Shown in pieces: positions 12,270 to 23,810 of a stretch of 64,000 bases of DNA; within the stretch, counting starts at the first letter, position 1; each line of letters opens with the position of its first letter. The notes under the pieces were generated by a model. The model searched no databases, had not been told where the DNA came from, and saw only the letters and a list, made by a program, of their open reading frames with translations. The stretch is from contig NW_004450945.1 of assembly GCF_000321225.1 (NCBI RefSeq), positions 573,764-637,763 of the forward strand, written 5' to 3'. Position numbers and translations under genes: made by a program. The stretch is from Odobenus rosmarus divergens. Its lineage: Eukaryota > Chordata > Mammalia > Carnivora > Odobenidae.

Positions 12270-13400
12270 CCTCAAGGGAATTTTATAAACTAGCAGTATA
12301 TGACATAGTTGTGTCACTATAATCTTGCCACGCCAATATTTGCCTTATTGTTGTTTTATTTATTTTTGGTCATTATTATGGCTTATCTTCCCTTCTAAAT
12401 TCCCTGGCTCCTAAGCAGTAACTCCACGGATCAGATGCCATCATATCCCTCCCTGAGAACAACAACTCTCTGAGGTATTCTTTATTCACCGGGTCTCAAC
12501 AAGTTTTGTTTTTGTTTTTGTCTTGGTAACTCTGAAGAACTATACTTTCCCGTTTGCTGCTACTCCTCTTCTATTCCAGGCTAGCTATGGTTAGTCATCA
12601 TATAGAATCCTTATAGTTCTACTCTTGTCTAGTAGCCTGAGATCAAACATCACCAGCAGCTATCCCTGGACTGAATTCTTTTTCTTCCCTGCCGAAATGT
12701 GACCAGATTCTTCTGATGCTCTCCCTAGTGCCTCATCTCCAGTTCCTGCTCTGCTTGCTCTCCCCACCAAGAGTACCATCGGGTACCTATCTACATTCCT
12801 GTCACACTTCTTCTGTGCCCTAACAGGTCACTAGTCATTCTCTCACTTCTCCATTCCCTTGATGTTTCCTAGAGCCTCTTCCTGACCATAATCTGGCACT
12901 CCCACAATGATTAGCTGATTCATAATCTTTTCAATGTCTGGTGTTTGTTTTTTTTTTTTTTTTTGGAGCCTCTGGGCCATGGCCCAGGAACAACAGGCTT
13001 TCCTCTGCTGCCTCCACCCACTTTTAGTCATCAACAGCAACCATGGCTTGGTGTATCCAGCCTACACAGGCTCCTGACACTCATGTCTTGGCAGTTTAAA
13101 CCCCTATGACTTCCAGGGGTGTTGGCCTTTTAACACCTGGATAAAAAATGTAATGTGGGTGGAGTGCACATACTGTGGTTCATCTCAGACCAGGCACTCC
13201 CTAGGGATGACAAATACCTCTAGGAGACTTCAGTTACCTGCCCCACCCACAGTCTCTAGAAGGAGCAATCTTATATTTCACATATCCCAGCTTCTTCCCC
13301 CTTTCCTCCCCCCGCCCCCACCACAGATGGATGTCTGCTCAAACATGGCAAAGCCACTGGGTGGCCAGATACATATAATTTCCATGGCCTGGTTTCTAAA
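12270..13400. other. No recognised feature
   Basis: Includes an 18-20 base poly-T run near 12946-12964 followed by a GC-richer stretch (12965-13130) of unknown origin. Some of 12540-12860 may be diverged L2, but I cannot show it. Confidence 0.4.
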
Positions 13401-13404
13401 TATT

Positions 13405-13600
13405 ATCTAGGCCATTGGTTTACTACCCTGGCTGAACATTAGAATCACCTGGGAAATTTTATAAATTTATCAATGCCCAAATACCATTTCTAAAGATAAA
13501 TGGTTAATGTCCCAATGTGGGATAAAGTATATATATTTAATAACCTCCCTCCTCCAAGTGATTCTAAAAACAACCAGCACTGAGAACTGAGAACAGAAAA
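13405..13600 (+). mobile_element. MER5-type hAT element
   Basis: 'gccattggtttactaccctg', 'aacattagaatcacctggga', 'aattttataaatttatcaat' and 'ccaagtgattctaaaaacaa' follow MER5 order. A diverged fossil. Confidence 0.55.
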
Positions 13601-14745
13601 CCATCTAAAATATACAGTTTACTGTCTAACTAATGTAACTTTAGGGAAGTCCAGCCCAGGAAGTTGAAGTTCCAGATAACTTTATTGTTTGTTTCAAGAA
13701 CTATGCCCCAAATCCATTTACTTGAACAGCAGACTACTCAACTAGGTCTCCTTACTCTTTCTTAGGACAATAGGTAAATTCATTACATTTATCAGAAGAT
13801 TGTTTATTCAAGACTCTTAGAAACCCTTGCCCCTCTATGTTTACCAACCCTAAACTGTTATTTCACAAACTTATCCAATCTCAAGTTAGGGTCCAGCATT
13901 GAAAGACTTACCTTAAATTAGACCTCCAAATCCTCATATATATCCCACCCTTGCCTTCTCTCTCTATGAGATGCTACTGAGACTGCCCAAATACTAGTTC
14001 CCCTTATTGGTTAAGCAATGAACCCTGCTTTCTTTTTTCAAGAGGTTACTTTGGTGGTCAACAGGTTATCTTGGTATTTCCAGGGAGTTGACAGCAGATA
14101 GATCACTTTCTGGGGCAATTTATTTTCTCTTTAATCTAAGAGACCCAGAGACTATGGTCAGCTGAAGGTAGGTGCTAGACCTAAGAGGTATAGCCAAAGA
14201 TCATGATCACAGCAGATTGTGTGCGAGATGAATACGTCGAGGAAGCTGGTAACAAAGAGGAGAATTGAGCAAAAATATGCAGAGAGAAAAAGCAATGGGA
14301 AGAAGAGTGTGGTCCCTGAGAGATGGTCTTCTCAGTATCTGGCATTCTGCTGTGTGTGAGGCCTCACTTGGAAATCTGGTTAAGTGCTTGTGGTATTATG
14401 ACAGGACAGGTAACTGCCCATGTATGTATTTACTGATTTTTGCTGCTTTACTAAGAAATCCTAATTGTCAATTACTGATGTATCAAGAAGGGGAAAAAAT
14501 ATATGTCACTCTCCCTTCCTCACAGATGACAAAGAGTTTCAAGTTTCGGTATATCAAATAAGTGTGCCTATATCTGCTGAGTCAAGGGGTGAATATCTCT
14601 GAGCTGGACTGAAATACATTAGTTTATCCCAAGCTGAGAAAGGGGAGAGTGGCACCACCCCTTCCCACCACGAAGACTATTGCCCACCTACCCCTTGATT
14701 TGACCTAGTTTTTGTTCCCTGCAATCAAAATCTATTATTAAAATA
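13601..14745. other. No recognised feature
   Basis: Non-coding, no clear repeat. The open frame at 14265-14561 (98 codons) has no recognisable domain and poor composition for a protein. Confidence 0.45.
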
Positions 14746-14749
14746 ATAA

Positions 14750-14935
14750 TCTTATTGTTATAGGGTAGGCAGAAATTTCTAAGGCACTTTATAAAGATTG
14801 ACCTTAAGCTTGAAAATAACCCTAGGAAGTAAATGTAGTCATCTCCAATTTACCAATAATTAAATGGATGTCCCATTTTATAACTAAAGTTGAGCTTGAA
14901 TAACTTGCACAAAGTCAGATAGCAAGGTGAAGGCA
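14750..14935 (-). repeat. MIR fragment, antisense
   Basis: The order 'taaggcactttataaagatt', 'aaataaccctaggaagtaaa', 'tgtcccattttataactaaa', 'aacttgcacaaagtcagata' is reverse-complement MIR. Confidence 0.6.
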
Positions 14936-16290
14936 GAATGAGTCTAACCAATTCCCTAATCCCCACATTACCGTCCATACCTTCACAGGCTGCTCATCTC
15001 ACTAGGACTGAAGTGGGTAGGCTAGCAGTTCCACAAGAGCATATATCCAAAGCTCCAGCATGCCTCCCACAGCAGTTTGTAAAGCTGTGCCATGGGGAGG
15101 AATTCATGGAGAATTATGAAGGTTAATAGAACTTTATTTTTCATAGCTTAAAACATCCCAAAAGTTTCAGATCTGATGAAGCTAAATAAATGGAATATTT
15201 TGGCTTAAAAAGAAAAAAAAAGACAAATAAAAAAGTGAGAAACTTCCTCACTATTACTTTCTCTTAATGATTACTAATGTTTTTAGCAGCTGCCTCTACA
15301 ACTGCAGAAAGGACCTATTTGAAAAAATATTCAGTTGTTTTTGAATGTCAAGGAAAGCATTTTTTTTTTTTTTCTGTTAGGGTGCCTTTCAGTCCCAGTT
15401 AACTACACTAATATAATTAATTATATTCTTTTTAAAGATTTAATGTAATACTAGGACTTCTTTATGAATCAAACAAAAAAAACTAATGTAATTGCACTAC
15501 ATTCAAGTCTATTGTAGTCTTTTATCCATAATCATTGTAAGTACTACAAGGCAATTATAATTAAAGATTATTTCTAATTTTATACCTTTCAATGTTAATA
15601 CTCAACAGTTTCATCATCTAGCTAATATGATCAATTGTGAATTTCCATTTTCTCTCATTGAGGTTTAAAGCATAATGATCAGCTAGAATTATCTAACAGC
15701 AATGGGAGCCATGGTTACCTACATTTTTTACACTGATATTGTTTCAATAAATTACCCACATGGAATGATTATAAAGATATTTGCTTTTCTTTCTGGACAG
15801 AGCCTGGTATCATTAAACATCTAGTAGAATCCAATGTTTCTTTAGTCTGTTTTTGTTACAAATTCTTATGGCTTTAATAGGAAAATATTGGCACAGCCAT
15901 GTGTAAACTGTGCATACTTCTGTGCTCTTTTAGAGCTTTCAGAGACTTGTTTGCTATTCAGGCTTTATCCGTTCATTCATCTACTTCAGCAAAGTTGATC
16001 ATCTACTGACACTATTTATTTTTGAGTGTCTAGCCATCCTATCTGTCCTGTCCATTTGTTCATCCATCAAACATGCTCGGGAAACAAAAATAAATAGATC
16101 GAACTCCCTGGCTTGAAGAGTTAAAGGGGAAGACATGCACAGAAACACCTATTTGTAGGAACATGATACATGAAATTGGGAACACAAAGAGACAGAATTC
16201 ATCTATGGTATTTTGGAAATACTGGGGAAGACATGCTTAATACTGACAGGATAAATTAAGAAAAACTTGTGAGGGAAATGTTAGTCAAGT
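14936..16290. other. Mostly unrecognised; weak ancient repeat near 15960-16260
   Basis: AT-rich sequence with a T13 run at about 15361-15373. At 15960-16260 the words 'cattcatctacttcagcaaa', 'acaaaaataaatagatcgaa' and 'ccctggcttgaagagtt' suggest a copy of the same ancient repeat as at 598-795. Confidence 0.4.
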
Positions 16291-16299
16291 TGAATTTTT

Positions 16300-16572
16300 C
16301 TTATTTTTTTAGTGTCTTATTTTTTCACTGAGGTATAATTAGCATGTAACATTATATTAGTTTCATGTCTACAACAGAATGATTTGACTTTTGTATATAT
16401 TGTAAACGATCACCAAAGTAAGTCTAGTAAACATCTGTCACCATACATAGTTAAAAAATTTTATTTTCTTGTGGTGAGAACTTTTGAGATCTCCTCTCTT
16501 CGCAACTTTTATGAACTACAGTCACCATGCTGTACGTGTCATCCCCAGGACTTATTTTCTAGCTGGAAGTTG
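16300..16572 (-). mobile_element. Old L1M 3' UTR, antisense
   Basis: 'cactgaggtataattagcat', 'aacattatattagtttcatg', 'tagtaaacatctgtcaccat' and 'gtcatccccaggacttattt' match the antisense L1M 3' region well. Confidence 0.7.
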
Positions 16573-16577
16573 GAAAG

Positions 16578-16795
16578 AGAAATAATAACAGTTAACATTT
16601 ACTGAGTTCTTAGGACAAGCCAGACATGTTTTAAGACTTAACATCTACTAACTCATTTAATCATCTCAACAACCTTATGATTTAAGTAGTAGTACTGTCT
16701 CATTACCTCATTTAATCTATATTTTAAATGTGGGGAGATTGCACAGTAGTTAAACAATTAGCCTTTGTCACTTGGCCAGGTAACACAGGAAATTA
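16578..16795 (-). repeat. MIR, antisense
   Basis: 'aacatttactgagttcttag', 'actcatttaatcatctcaac', 'aaccttatgatttaagtagt' and the downstream 'ggccaggtaacacaggaa' follow reverse-complement MIR almost end to end. Confidence 0.65.
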
Positions 16796-18170
16796 GGATG
16801 GGATTTTCCTTGCTTTATTTTGATGAAGGGGCCAATAAGATAAGTATTAGTTACCAAAGTATAAGACAAACCCCTTCCTATCAATTCATTTTATTTTTAC
16901 ATGAAATGATACCTGGGTTATGGAATCTCTTGGACAGAGGAAAAAAAAAAAAAGACTGGGAGAGAAGGTGTGATCATGGGATTTGTAGAGACTCTTCTTT
17001 GGAAATAGGTTGTTATGCTCTAAATCTTTGGTGTAGGGAGGCTGTGAACTTCTTACTGCAAACGTGGGGGAGGGATTTCAAGACAATAAATAAAAGAGCT
17101 TTAGAATGTGTTCTCAAAAATAGGGCATTGCAAAGCACTGTGCCTGTCTCTGTCCTGAGAAAGCTTTATTAGGCTGTAAACTAGGAATTCTAAAGAACAA
17201 AAGCAGGCCTAGCTTTGGGGGTAGGGCCTGGAGAGGGCTTCTGCACTGTGATCCATCACTGCCCAATGGCTAAGGGATGCTTGAATTTTTTCAAGGGTCA
17301 GATAAGGGTCACGTGAAAGAAAGCCAGCAAAGAGTCTGTCCAAAGGGTCCTGTCCAAAAGGGTTGCCTGGAGGAGGGAGAGGCAAGAAACTATCTGTGTC
17401 ACCCTGGATAACCAGGTGCAGAAGAAAGAATTACAGATAACACCTGGAACAAAGGTGTCCAGGGAATTTAAGAGAGTGATCCAGCAAAGAATCTCCTCAG
17501 AATTCACAAAAACTTCATCAAGAGGAAGATTTAAATCTTATTATTCATATCCATAGAGCAGAAAACCACCCCATCAAGTAAGAAAAAATGTCCTGTTTGT
17601 CATCTTTCCTTTTTTTCTTGCTTAGACTCCAGTAGGAAAAGAAACCTGGAAACAGCTAATAAGTGAAAAAGCCAGAGCAGAAGGACCTCGTCACCTTCAT
17701 TCCCTTCCCCACCACAGGCCTCCAGCCTGAAGAAGCCCAGAACTTGGCCAGGAGAGCAGTAATCAGCTGTTCTATCAGGTGCAGGAATTTGGCTAGTATT
17801 TTGGACAGACATTATAGCATCTAAATCCAGACTATGTTTATACTGAAAGTAACCATAAAACTATAACCTAAGAACTGAAGCCATGGGGCCTATGGATGTT
17901 CATCCAAGGCCTGGGAAGAGTTACACCACTGATTAAAATTTAAACAATAGTGGGAGATGTCATGAGTTCAACAAGCAAGGGATACTAGTAAAAGTTAAAG
18001 TCATTGTTTCCAACTGTCCTGGTCCCTGGAAAAGAGACAGGTCTCCAGATATTCATAAGGGCAACATCAAATGGTAACTCTTGATGAATTTCCATGTTTC
18101 TATAAGTCTGGCTTTTTTATCTAAAAATTCTTTTTATCAGAGAAGGAATTTTGAACACCGAACTAGGATT
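16796..18170. other. No recognised feature
   Basis: Includes an open frame of 135 codons (16765-17172) crossing an A-rich run; its translation contains a poly-Lys tract and no domain. I see no gene. Confidence 0.5.
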
Positions 18171-18174
18171 AGAG

Positions 18175-18315
18175 CATTTCAGTTAAGCCTCTTGTACATC
18201 TTGTAAATAATTTAACATCTCATCTGTAAAGTAGGACAAAAATCGCTGTCTTGCCTGCCTTATAGGATTATTTTGAAGAGCAAACAAAAATAAAGTGTGG
18301 TAGTTTACACAATGC
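18175..18315 (+). repeat. MIR fragment
   Basis: 'aataatttaacatctcatct', 'gtaaagtaggacaaaaatcg' and 'ccttataggattattttgaa' follow MIR in the + direction. Confidence 0.5.
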
Positions 18316-18375
18316 AATGATGTGTGTGTGTATACCCATATGGACAAAACTTAAAATAGAATTTGAAATAAAAAT

Positions 18376-18461
18376 AAAAGGTAGACTGCATCAAAAACTA
18401 ATGATGTAATGTATGGTGATTAACATAACATAATAAAATTAAATTTTAAAAAAAGGTAGAC
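18376..18461 (+). mobile_element. 64-bp L1 3' tail with 11-bp TSD
   Basis: AAAAGGTAGAC at 18376-18386 is repeated exactly at 18451-18461. Between them lies only the carnivore L1 3' terminus ('tgcatcaaaaactaatgatg' to 'taataaaattaaattttaaa', 18387-18450). This is a complete but extremely 5'-truncated L1 insertion. Confidence 0.85.
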
Positions 18462-18884
18462 AAATATGCAAATATAAAATTATATGCAAATTAAAATACC
18501 CCCTGACACAAAAGAACACTATCTATGTATTGTTCATGGAGAGATACGTGCATATACATAAATGTGTATACATTCAAGACACGTGTGTGAATGTGGATGA
18601 GGAACATAGACAAAGAGAACTTAATTTTAGCCAGAGGGTATTCATTCCTTTTTTATAAAAATGACAAAATGTTAACAGTTATTAATACCAGGCTGTGAGA
18701 ACTCAGAAATTTATGTTTTTCTTTGTACTTTTTTGCATTTTTTGGAAACTTTTTTTTTTTAATAAAATCCAGAATCACAAAAATACACATGAAGAATGAA
18801 TTACGAAACAGATGTGACAGTGGTGGGCAAACTGTAAAAAACTTTAAAAACCTAAAGTAATGTTCCAAATATATTGTAACTTAA
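18462..18884. other. No recognised feature
   Basis: AT-rich, with a T10 run near 18750. Nothing else stands out. Confidence 0.45.
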
Positions 18885-19075
18885 AAAAACACCTTTATTA
18901 TTTATGTAAGTATAGTTGACATACAATGTTATATTAGTTTCAGGTGCATAATGTAGTGATCCGATAATTCTGTATGATACACAGTGCTCACCGTGATAAG
19001 TATAGTCACCTTCTGTCATCATGCAATGTTATTACCATATTATTGACTGTATTCCCTATGCTGTGCTTTTCATCT
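18885..19075 (-). mobile_element. Old L1M 3' UTR, antisense
   Basis: 'gtatagttgacatacaatgt', 'tatattagtttcaggtgcat' and 'tattgactgtattccctatg' match the antisense L1M 3' UTR, a relative of 16300-16572. Confidence 0.65.
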
Positions 19076-19674
19076 CCATATCATAAGTTTTAATTTTGAG
19101 AGTTAAGCAGTGTCTAAGGCTCTTTTTACATTCCATTATAAGAAATAACAAATAATAGGAAAAACCCTGAAATATATGCTTTAAGTGACTAGTCGACAAT
19201 TTGAGTGAAAAGTATTTTAATTGCAAAGGTTAACATATCATCTGTGATTTAATCAAGTCTGGGAGTCTGTGCCATGCAAATATTAGTCCAAATGTCTAAG
19301 CATGGGCCTTTATTTTTGAAAGCTCTTTTCTGAGCTCAAATCATGAAAAAAATTTCAAATTTTATAATTAAATAGCATGCCCTTTCTTCTGTTTGTAAGA
19401 ATAATACAAGATTTGTGGAAGATTCGTAAAACACAGGAGCAAAGTTTTAAAGAATTAAAACAACTTATAATTCACTTTCCAGAAATAATAATTTCCTTCA
19501 AGTATTTTTTCTATAAATATACAGTTGTTATTAGTGTATCAGACATGCCTTTGTGTTTTGTTCTTACCTCAGCTCTGACACCTCTCATTCCATTTTCTCA
19601 AAAGCATGCTCTTACTATGGTTTTCCAGTGTATGTTGACACCATCATTTATCTGACATACTCCTCTTGATGAAC

Positions 19675-20540
19675 AGACAGGTTATGTTCAATTTCTTAAT
19701 ATTAGGTATAACATTCCAATGAATATCCTTACTTATAAATGTTATGTTATTGGCCACTTTTCCTTAGAATAAGCTCCTAAGTGTATTATTATTAAGGAAA
19801 GGTAAAACCATTCTAAGATATTAGAAATAATCTGACAAATTGTTCCTTTCCCAAATATTGAAGTCCAGGTCCACAATCCCTTGTCCATAGAGTTATATAT
19901 GTCTTGGAATTTAGAAATTTGGGGATTTTAGAATGATAATAGGTTGTATGAACCATATGGTAGGTAACATCCTTCCTCAGGTATAGAGAACTACATCCAA
20001 TCAAATACATTAATATTTCCTTAGCAAAATGCATTTATTCTCATTAAGTAAAATAAATAAAAACTATAAGAAGCCTCTTTTCAGTTCCAGTCTGTTTTGC
20101 TACCAAAAAGCTCCAAAAACTTTTAAACTTTGGGGAAGTGTAGGTAAGGGATTGCAGATCCATACCAATTTATACTCCTTTCCAGTGTGGATGAGAATGG
20201 TAATTCATAGAATTTTTAGCCACTATTATTTTAAAATTTACAATTTGATAAGCAAAAAGAGACTATTTTAAACATTTCAACACTTTTTAAAATGTTATTC
20301 ACTTGCATTGTCTTTCTTTTGGTATCCTTATTATGTCTTTTGGTCTTTTACAGTTAAAGCATTCATCTTATTGATTTATAAGAACTCTTTATATTAAAGA
20401 TAATAATACTTTGTATGCGATATACATTGAGATTTTTCCACAGTTGAGTATTTATATTTAATTTTAATATTTAAAAATATGTAGTTAAATCTACTAATCT
20501 CTTTGTAACTTAGTTGCTTTTAGATTTCTGAAATTTCTCC
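19675..20540 (-). repeat. Diverged L1M 3' region, antisense (tentative)
   Basis: 'tccaatgaatatccttactt', 'ttatactcctttccagtgtg' and 'ttgatttataagaactcttt' occur in the order expected for antisense L1M 3' sequence, with large divergent gaps. 19080-19670 and 20541-21320 hold nothing I recognise apart from a purine-rich patch at about 21115-21160. Confidence 0.45.
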
Positions 20541-21328
20541 CCACTTATAGATCAAATACTGACTTTTATTTTTTCTTGTTCCTCTTTTGGCTATAGATTT
20601 TATTTTTAACTTTGATTCTGTTGGAATTTTATTTGGTATATGTTTGATAAAAGGGAGGGATTTTATATTCCTATTAAAAATGGAGCTATTTCAGAAGATC
20701 TTTGGAATTCAATCTTAGGCTATATTGTTATGTGTGTAAACCAGAGCCCTCAGCTGTTTGATTTTTAATCGGTTTAATGGAAAAAGAATGTTCAACAACA
20801 AAACTTGAATGCACAAGTGTAAAATATTTGCAGATATAAATTGTCACAATTTGGCATCATTTAAAATATTTATGTGTTTTAATTCAAATTATACTTTATG
20901 TTTTGTATGGATATGATTCAACTAAGTATGGATAATAATAAAAATTCTAACTGCACACAAAATGTCAAAAATCAATGTTGATCCTTTCCTTCCAATGCCT
21001 ACTCTCAGCTTGCCCTAATTTTTGTGTTTTCTATTATTATTAATATCATCTGACTTAGGTTGAGTTCTCAGAATCAAAGATGTGAGTACAAGTAGCATTT
21101 TTGAGAGGTGATTCCAGGAAGAACAGGAGGGGAAGAGGGGAAGGGAAAAGTAAAGAGAAGTAAGCCAGTGAAGGATGTGTTCTGGAGCATATTACTGCAG
21201 TGGCCAGTTGAGGCTCATTTCTGCTGGAGACATCTCATAGAATGGAGAACATACCTGAGTTTTATCACAACCAAGAACTAATTTTGCTCTTCTTTCCTTT
21301 CCTTCACCACATCCTACTTTTGGCCTGT

Positions 21329-21341
21329 AGTGCCATTTTTT

Positions 21342-21396
<55 letters not shown>

Positions 21397-21413
21397 TTTT
21401 GGAGTACCATTTT
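21329..21413 (-). repeat. (TTTA)n tract between 11-bp near-repeats
   Basis: A (TTTA)n run (21345-21400) preceded by T residues lies between AGTGCCATTTT (21329-21339) and AGTACCATTTT (21403-21413). SINEC tails are rich in AAATAAATAAA, so this looks like a minus-strand SINE insertion cut down to its tail, with the tail then expanded as a microsatellite. The microsatellite itself is certain; its origin is inference. Confidence 0.65.
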
Positions 21414-21699
21414 CTAAGCAATTGCAGAAACTATCTCAGGAATATCCCCTCTTCCAGGGGTCCAGGGTCTCCTTACTTGATACAATTGTTTTTATGTTCC
21501 AGTCTAATCTTTTAAATGCACAACTGCCATGTGCAAGGGCTTCAATTGATGGCCATTCTCTATCAATAGAATATAAACCTTGTGAATCAATGGCCTCCAA
21601 ACATTACTGTCATCTCTCCTTTTTAGCTATGTCTTACTGCTTCTCATAACATATGGTCCAAGAAAACTGGGCTCCTTTCTATTTCCAAAGTATACTCCA

Positions 21700-22050
21700 T
21701 GTTTTCTAAAAATATACATCTTGTCGTATTCTTTTATCTCCCTAGAATGCTGTTATCTCTCCCTAATATCACTGTATTGAAATCCTAACCTATCCTACAT
21801 AGTTCAGCCCAAATATTCCCTCTTTCATGAAGTTCTCTGGTACTCCTAAGCTAGAAATAATATGGTCTTTTGGAGTTTCTTAAACACAAGTCATCTTTTA
21901 CTTAAACTGTGTTTGCTTTTATGACTCCTAGGTTGTCTTTTTTTGGGGACAGGGTCTATTATTTATTCTTTCATTCTCCATTAAGTCAATTAAGTCCCTG
22001 GAGCATAACAGACACGTAAGAGATATGTATTAAATCCATGTAGTTGCTAT
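21700..22050 (+). mobile_element. L2 3' portion
   Basis: 'ttcagcccaaatattccctc', 'tttcatgaagttctctggta', 'tttggggacagggtctatta' and 'agatatgtattaaatccatg' follow the L2 3' end. Confidence 0.6.
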
Positions 22051-22173
22051 GAATCTTGCTAAAGACAACTCAGAAATAAGAACTGTTTTCAAATATCATC
22101 AGGATATCAAGCAAATGGACTTAACTTTTTTCTTTTGTTACAGGGATGATGAAAAAAACTGATAGAAGTTGCA

Positions 22174-22394
22174 GGGGCCAGGGATTTTTTTTTTTTTAAG
22201 ATTTTATTTATTTATTTGAGAGAGAGAATGAGAGAGAGAGAGCACAAGAGGGAAGAGGGTCAGAGGGAGAAGCAGACTCCCTGCTGAGCAGGGAGCCCGA
22301 TGTGGGACTCGATCCCGGGACTCCAGGATCATGACCTGAGCCGAAGGCAGTCGCTTAACCAACTGAGCCACCCAGGCGCCCCGGGGCCATGGAT
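22174..22394 (-). mobile_element. SINEC, minus strand
   Basis: Full minus-strand Can-SINE, with T-run from 22186 to 'acccaggcgcccc' at 22382. The (GA)n patch, 'gatcccgggactccaggatc' and 'ccgaaggcagtcgcttaacc' mark a subgroup shared with 25760 and 28116. Flanks GGGGCCAGGGA and GGGGCCATGGA are a TSD with one change. Confidence 0.93.
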
Positions 22395-22705
22395 ATTGAA
22401 AAAGGGGCCTTTCTGGAGTTTTTTAGGGTATATATCAAATGAATATTTGTTACCTTTTTATTGATTGATTGATTGATTGGCTCCTTCAATTAATTAGTCA
22501 ATTGACAGCATTGATATATGTTAAGCACTGTTCTAGTTTCTGGGTATACAGTGGTAAGCAAAATATCTGATTCCTGCCTTTGGGGAGCTTGTAATTTACT
22601 AAAGGAGAAACATGAAAACCAAACAAAAGCATGTACATTGTAGTCAGTGCCATGAAGAAAAATGGCAGTGTACTGTACAATAAATTATGACATGGATTTA
22701 GTATT

Positions 22706-22947
22706 AAAAAGGGGATGGGGTGGGCGCCTGGGTGGCTCAGTTGTTAAGCGTCTGCCTTCGGCTCAGGTCATGATCCCAGGGTCCTGGGATCGAGTCCCAC
22801 ATTGGGCTCCCTGCTCGGCAGGAAGCCTGCTTCTCCCTCTCCCACTCCCCCTGCTTGTGTTCCTGCTCTTGCTCTCTCTCTCTGTCAAATAAATAAATAA
22901 AATCTTAGAAAAAAAATAAATAAAAAAAATAAAAAGGGGGTGGGGTG
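22706..22947 (+). mobile_element. SINEC, plus strand, inside L1 3' UTR
   Basis: Plus-strand Can-SINE from 'ggcgcctgggtggctcag' (about 22723) through 'ctctgtcaaataaataaata' to its A-rich tail (about 22930). TSD AAAAAGGGGATGGGGTG (22706-22722) and AAAAAGGGGGTGGGGTG (22931-22947), one mismatch in 17. Confidence 0.93.
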
Positions 22948-23085
22948 ACTGGGTGGGGGGCATTGGGAAGGGCACATGATGTGATGAGCACTGGGTGTTG
23001 TGCCCAACTGATGAATCATTGAATACTACATCAAAAACTAATGATGTACTATATGTTGGCTAATTGAATTTAAATTAAAAAAATA
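22706..23085 (+). mobile_element. Carnivore L1 3' end carrying a SINE
   Basis: After the SINE the sequence continues 'gggtggggggcattgggaag', 'gatgtgatgagcactgggtg', 'ttgtgcccaactgatgaatc', 'tacatcaaaaactaatgatg', 'tgttggctaattgaattta', ending in an A-rich tail. This is the 3' UTR of a young carnivore L1, 5'-truncated. Its first bases (ggggatggggtg) lie before the SINE. Confidence 0.8.
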
Positions 23086-23810
23086 ACTAAGGTAAATTTT
23101 ATTGTGAGAAAAAAGAATACATTCTGGCAAATGGAAAAAAAAGGAAACAAAAATCCATCTGAGAATGTAACATTTAAGTTAATAACTGAGGAATGGAGGA
23201 AAATTCCAAAGAGAGAGAGAATTATGGGGAAAGCATCTGAGATCTGGACAAGGTTAAGAAAGTAAAAGGTGTTCTGTAAAAATAGAATAGTAAGTAGGAA
23301 AAAATTTTGCAAGAGGTAAGGCTGAGTTTGGCATTGGCTAGATCATACATTACCTTGTAGAAAAATCAAGGATTTTGTATTTTATCTCAACTACAGTGGG
23401 AAATCATTGAAGAATATTAAGTTGAGGAATGACATGATCATATTTACATTATTTTAATAGATCATTTGAGCTGTTGTATGGAGAACAAATTGGAGATGGA
23501 CAATCATGAAAGCTGGAGACCAGAAAAAAGGCCATTGCAATTTATCAAGCGAGAGATGATGGTGGTTTGCTCTAGAATGGTGGCCTGGACTAAAGAGAAA
23601 AGGGGTGAATTAAAGATACGTTTTTAATTTTGAATGGACAAAGCTGAATAATTAGCTACTGAGTATGAAGAAAAGTAGATTTCACGAATAATTTTAAGTA
23701 TTTTGGTTTGAGCAATTAGGTGCATATTGGTGGATTTAATGATAGAAGACGAGAGAAGCCAAAGAGATTGAGAGGAGAGGCTTGAGATAAAGAGATACTT
23801 CCTCTTGTCT

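Larger units (their letters stand above)
22450..23810 (+). repeat. Ancient repeat (probably L1M 5' region) split by a younger L1 end
   Basis: The left part (22450-22705) has 'gttaagcactgttctagttt', 'ctgggtatacagtggtaagc' and 'tttggggagcttgtaattta'. The right part (about 23086-23810) has 'ggattttgtattttatctca', 'aggaatgacatgatcatatt' and 'gagagatgatggtggtttgc'. These are successive parts of one ancient family. The gap is filled by a carnivore L1 3' end that itself carries a SINE. Confidence 0.5.
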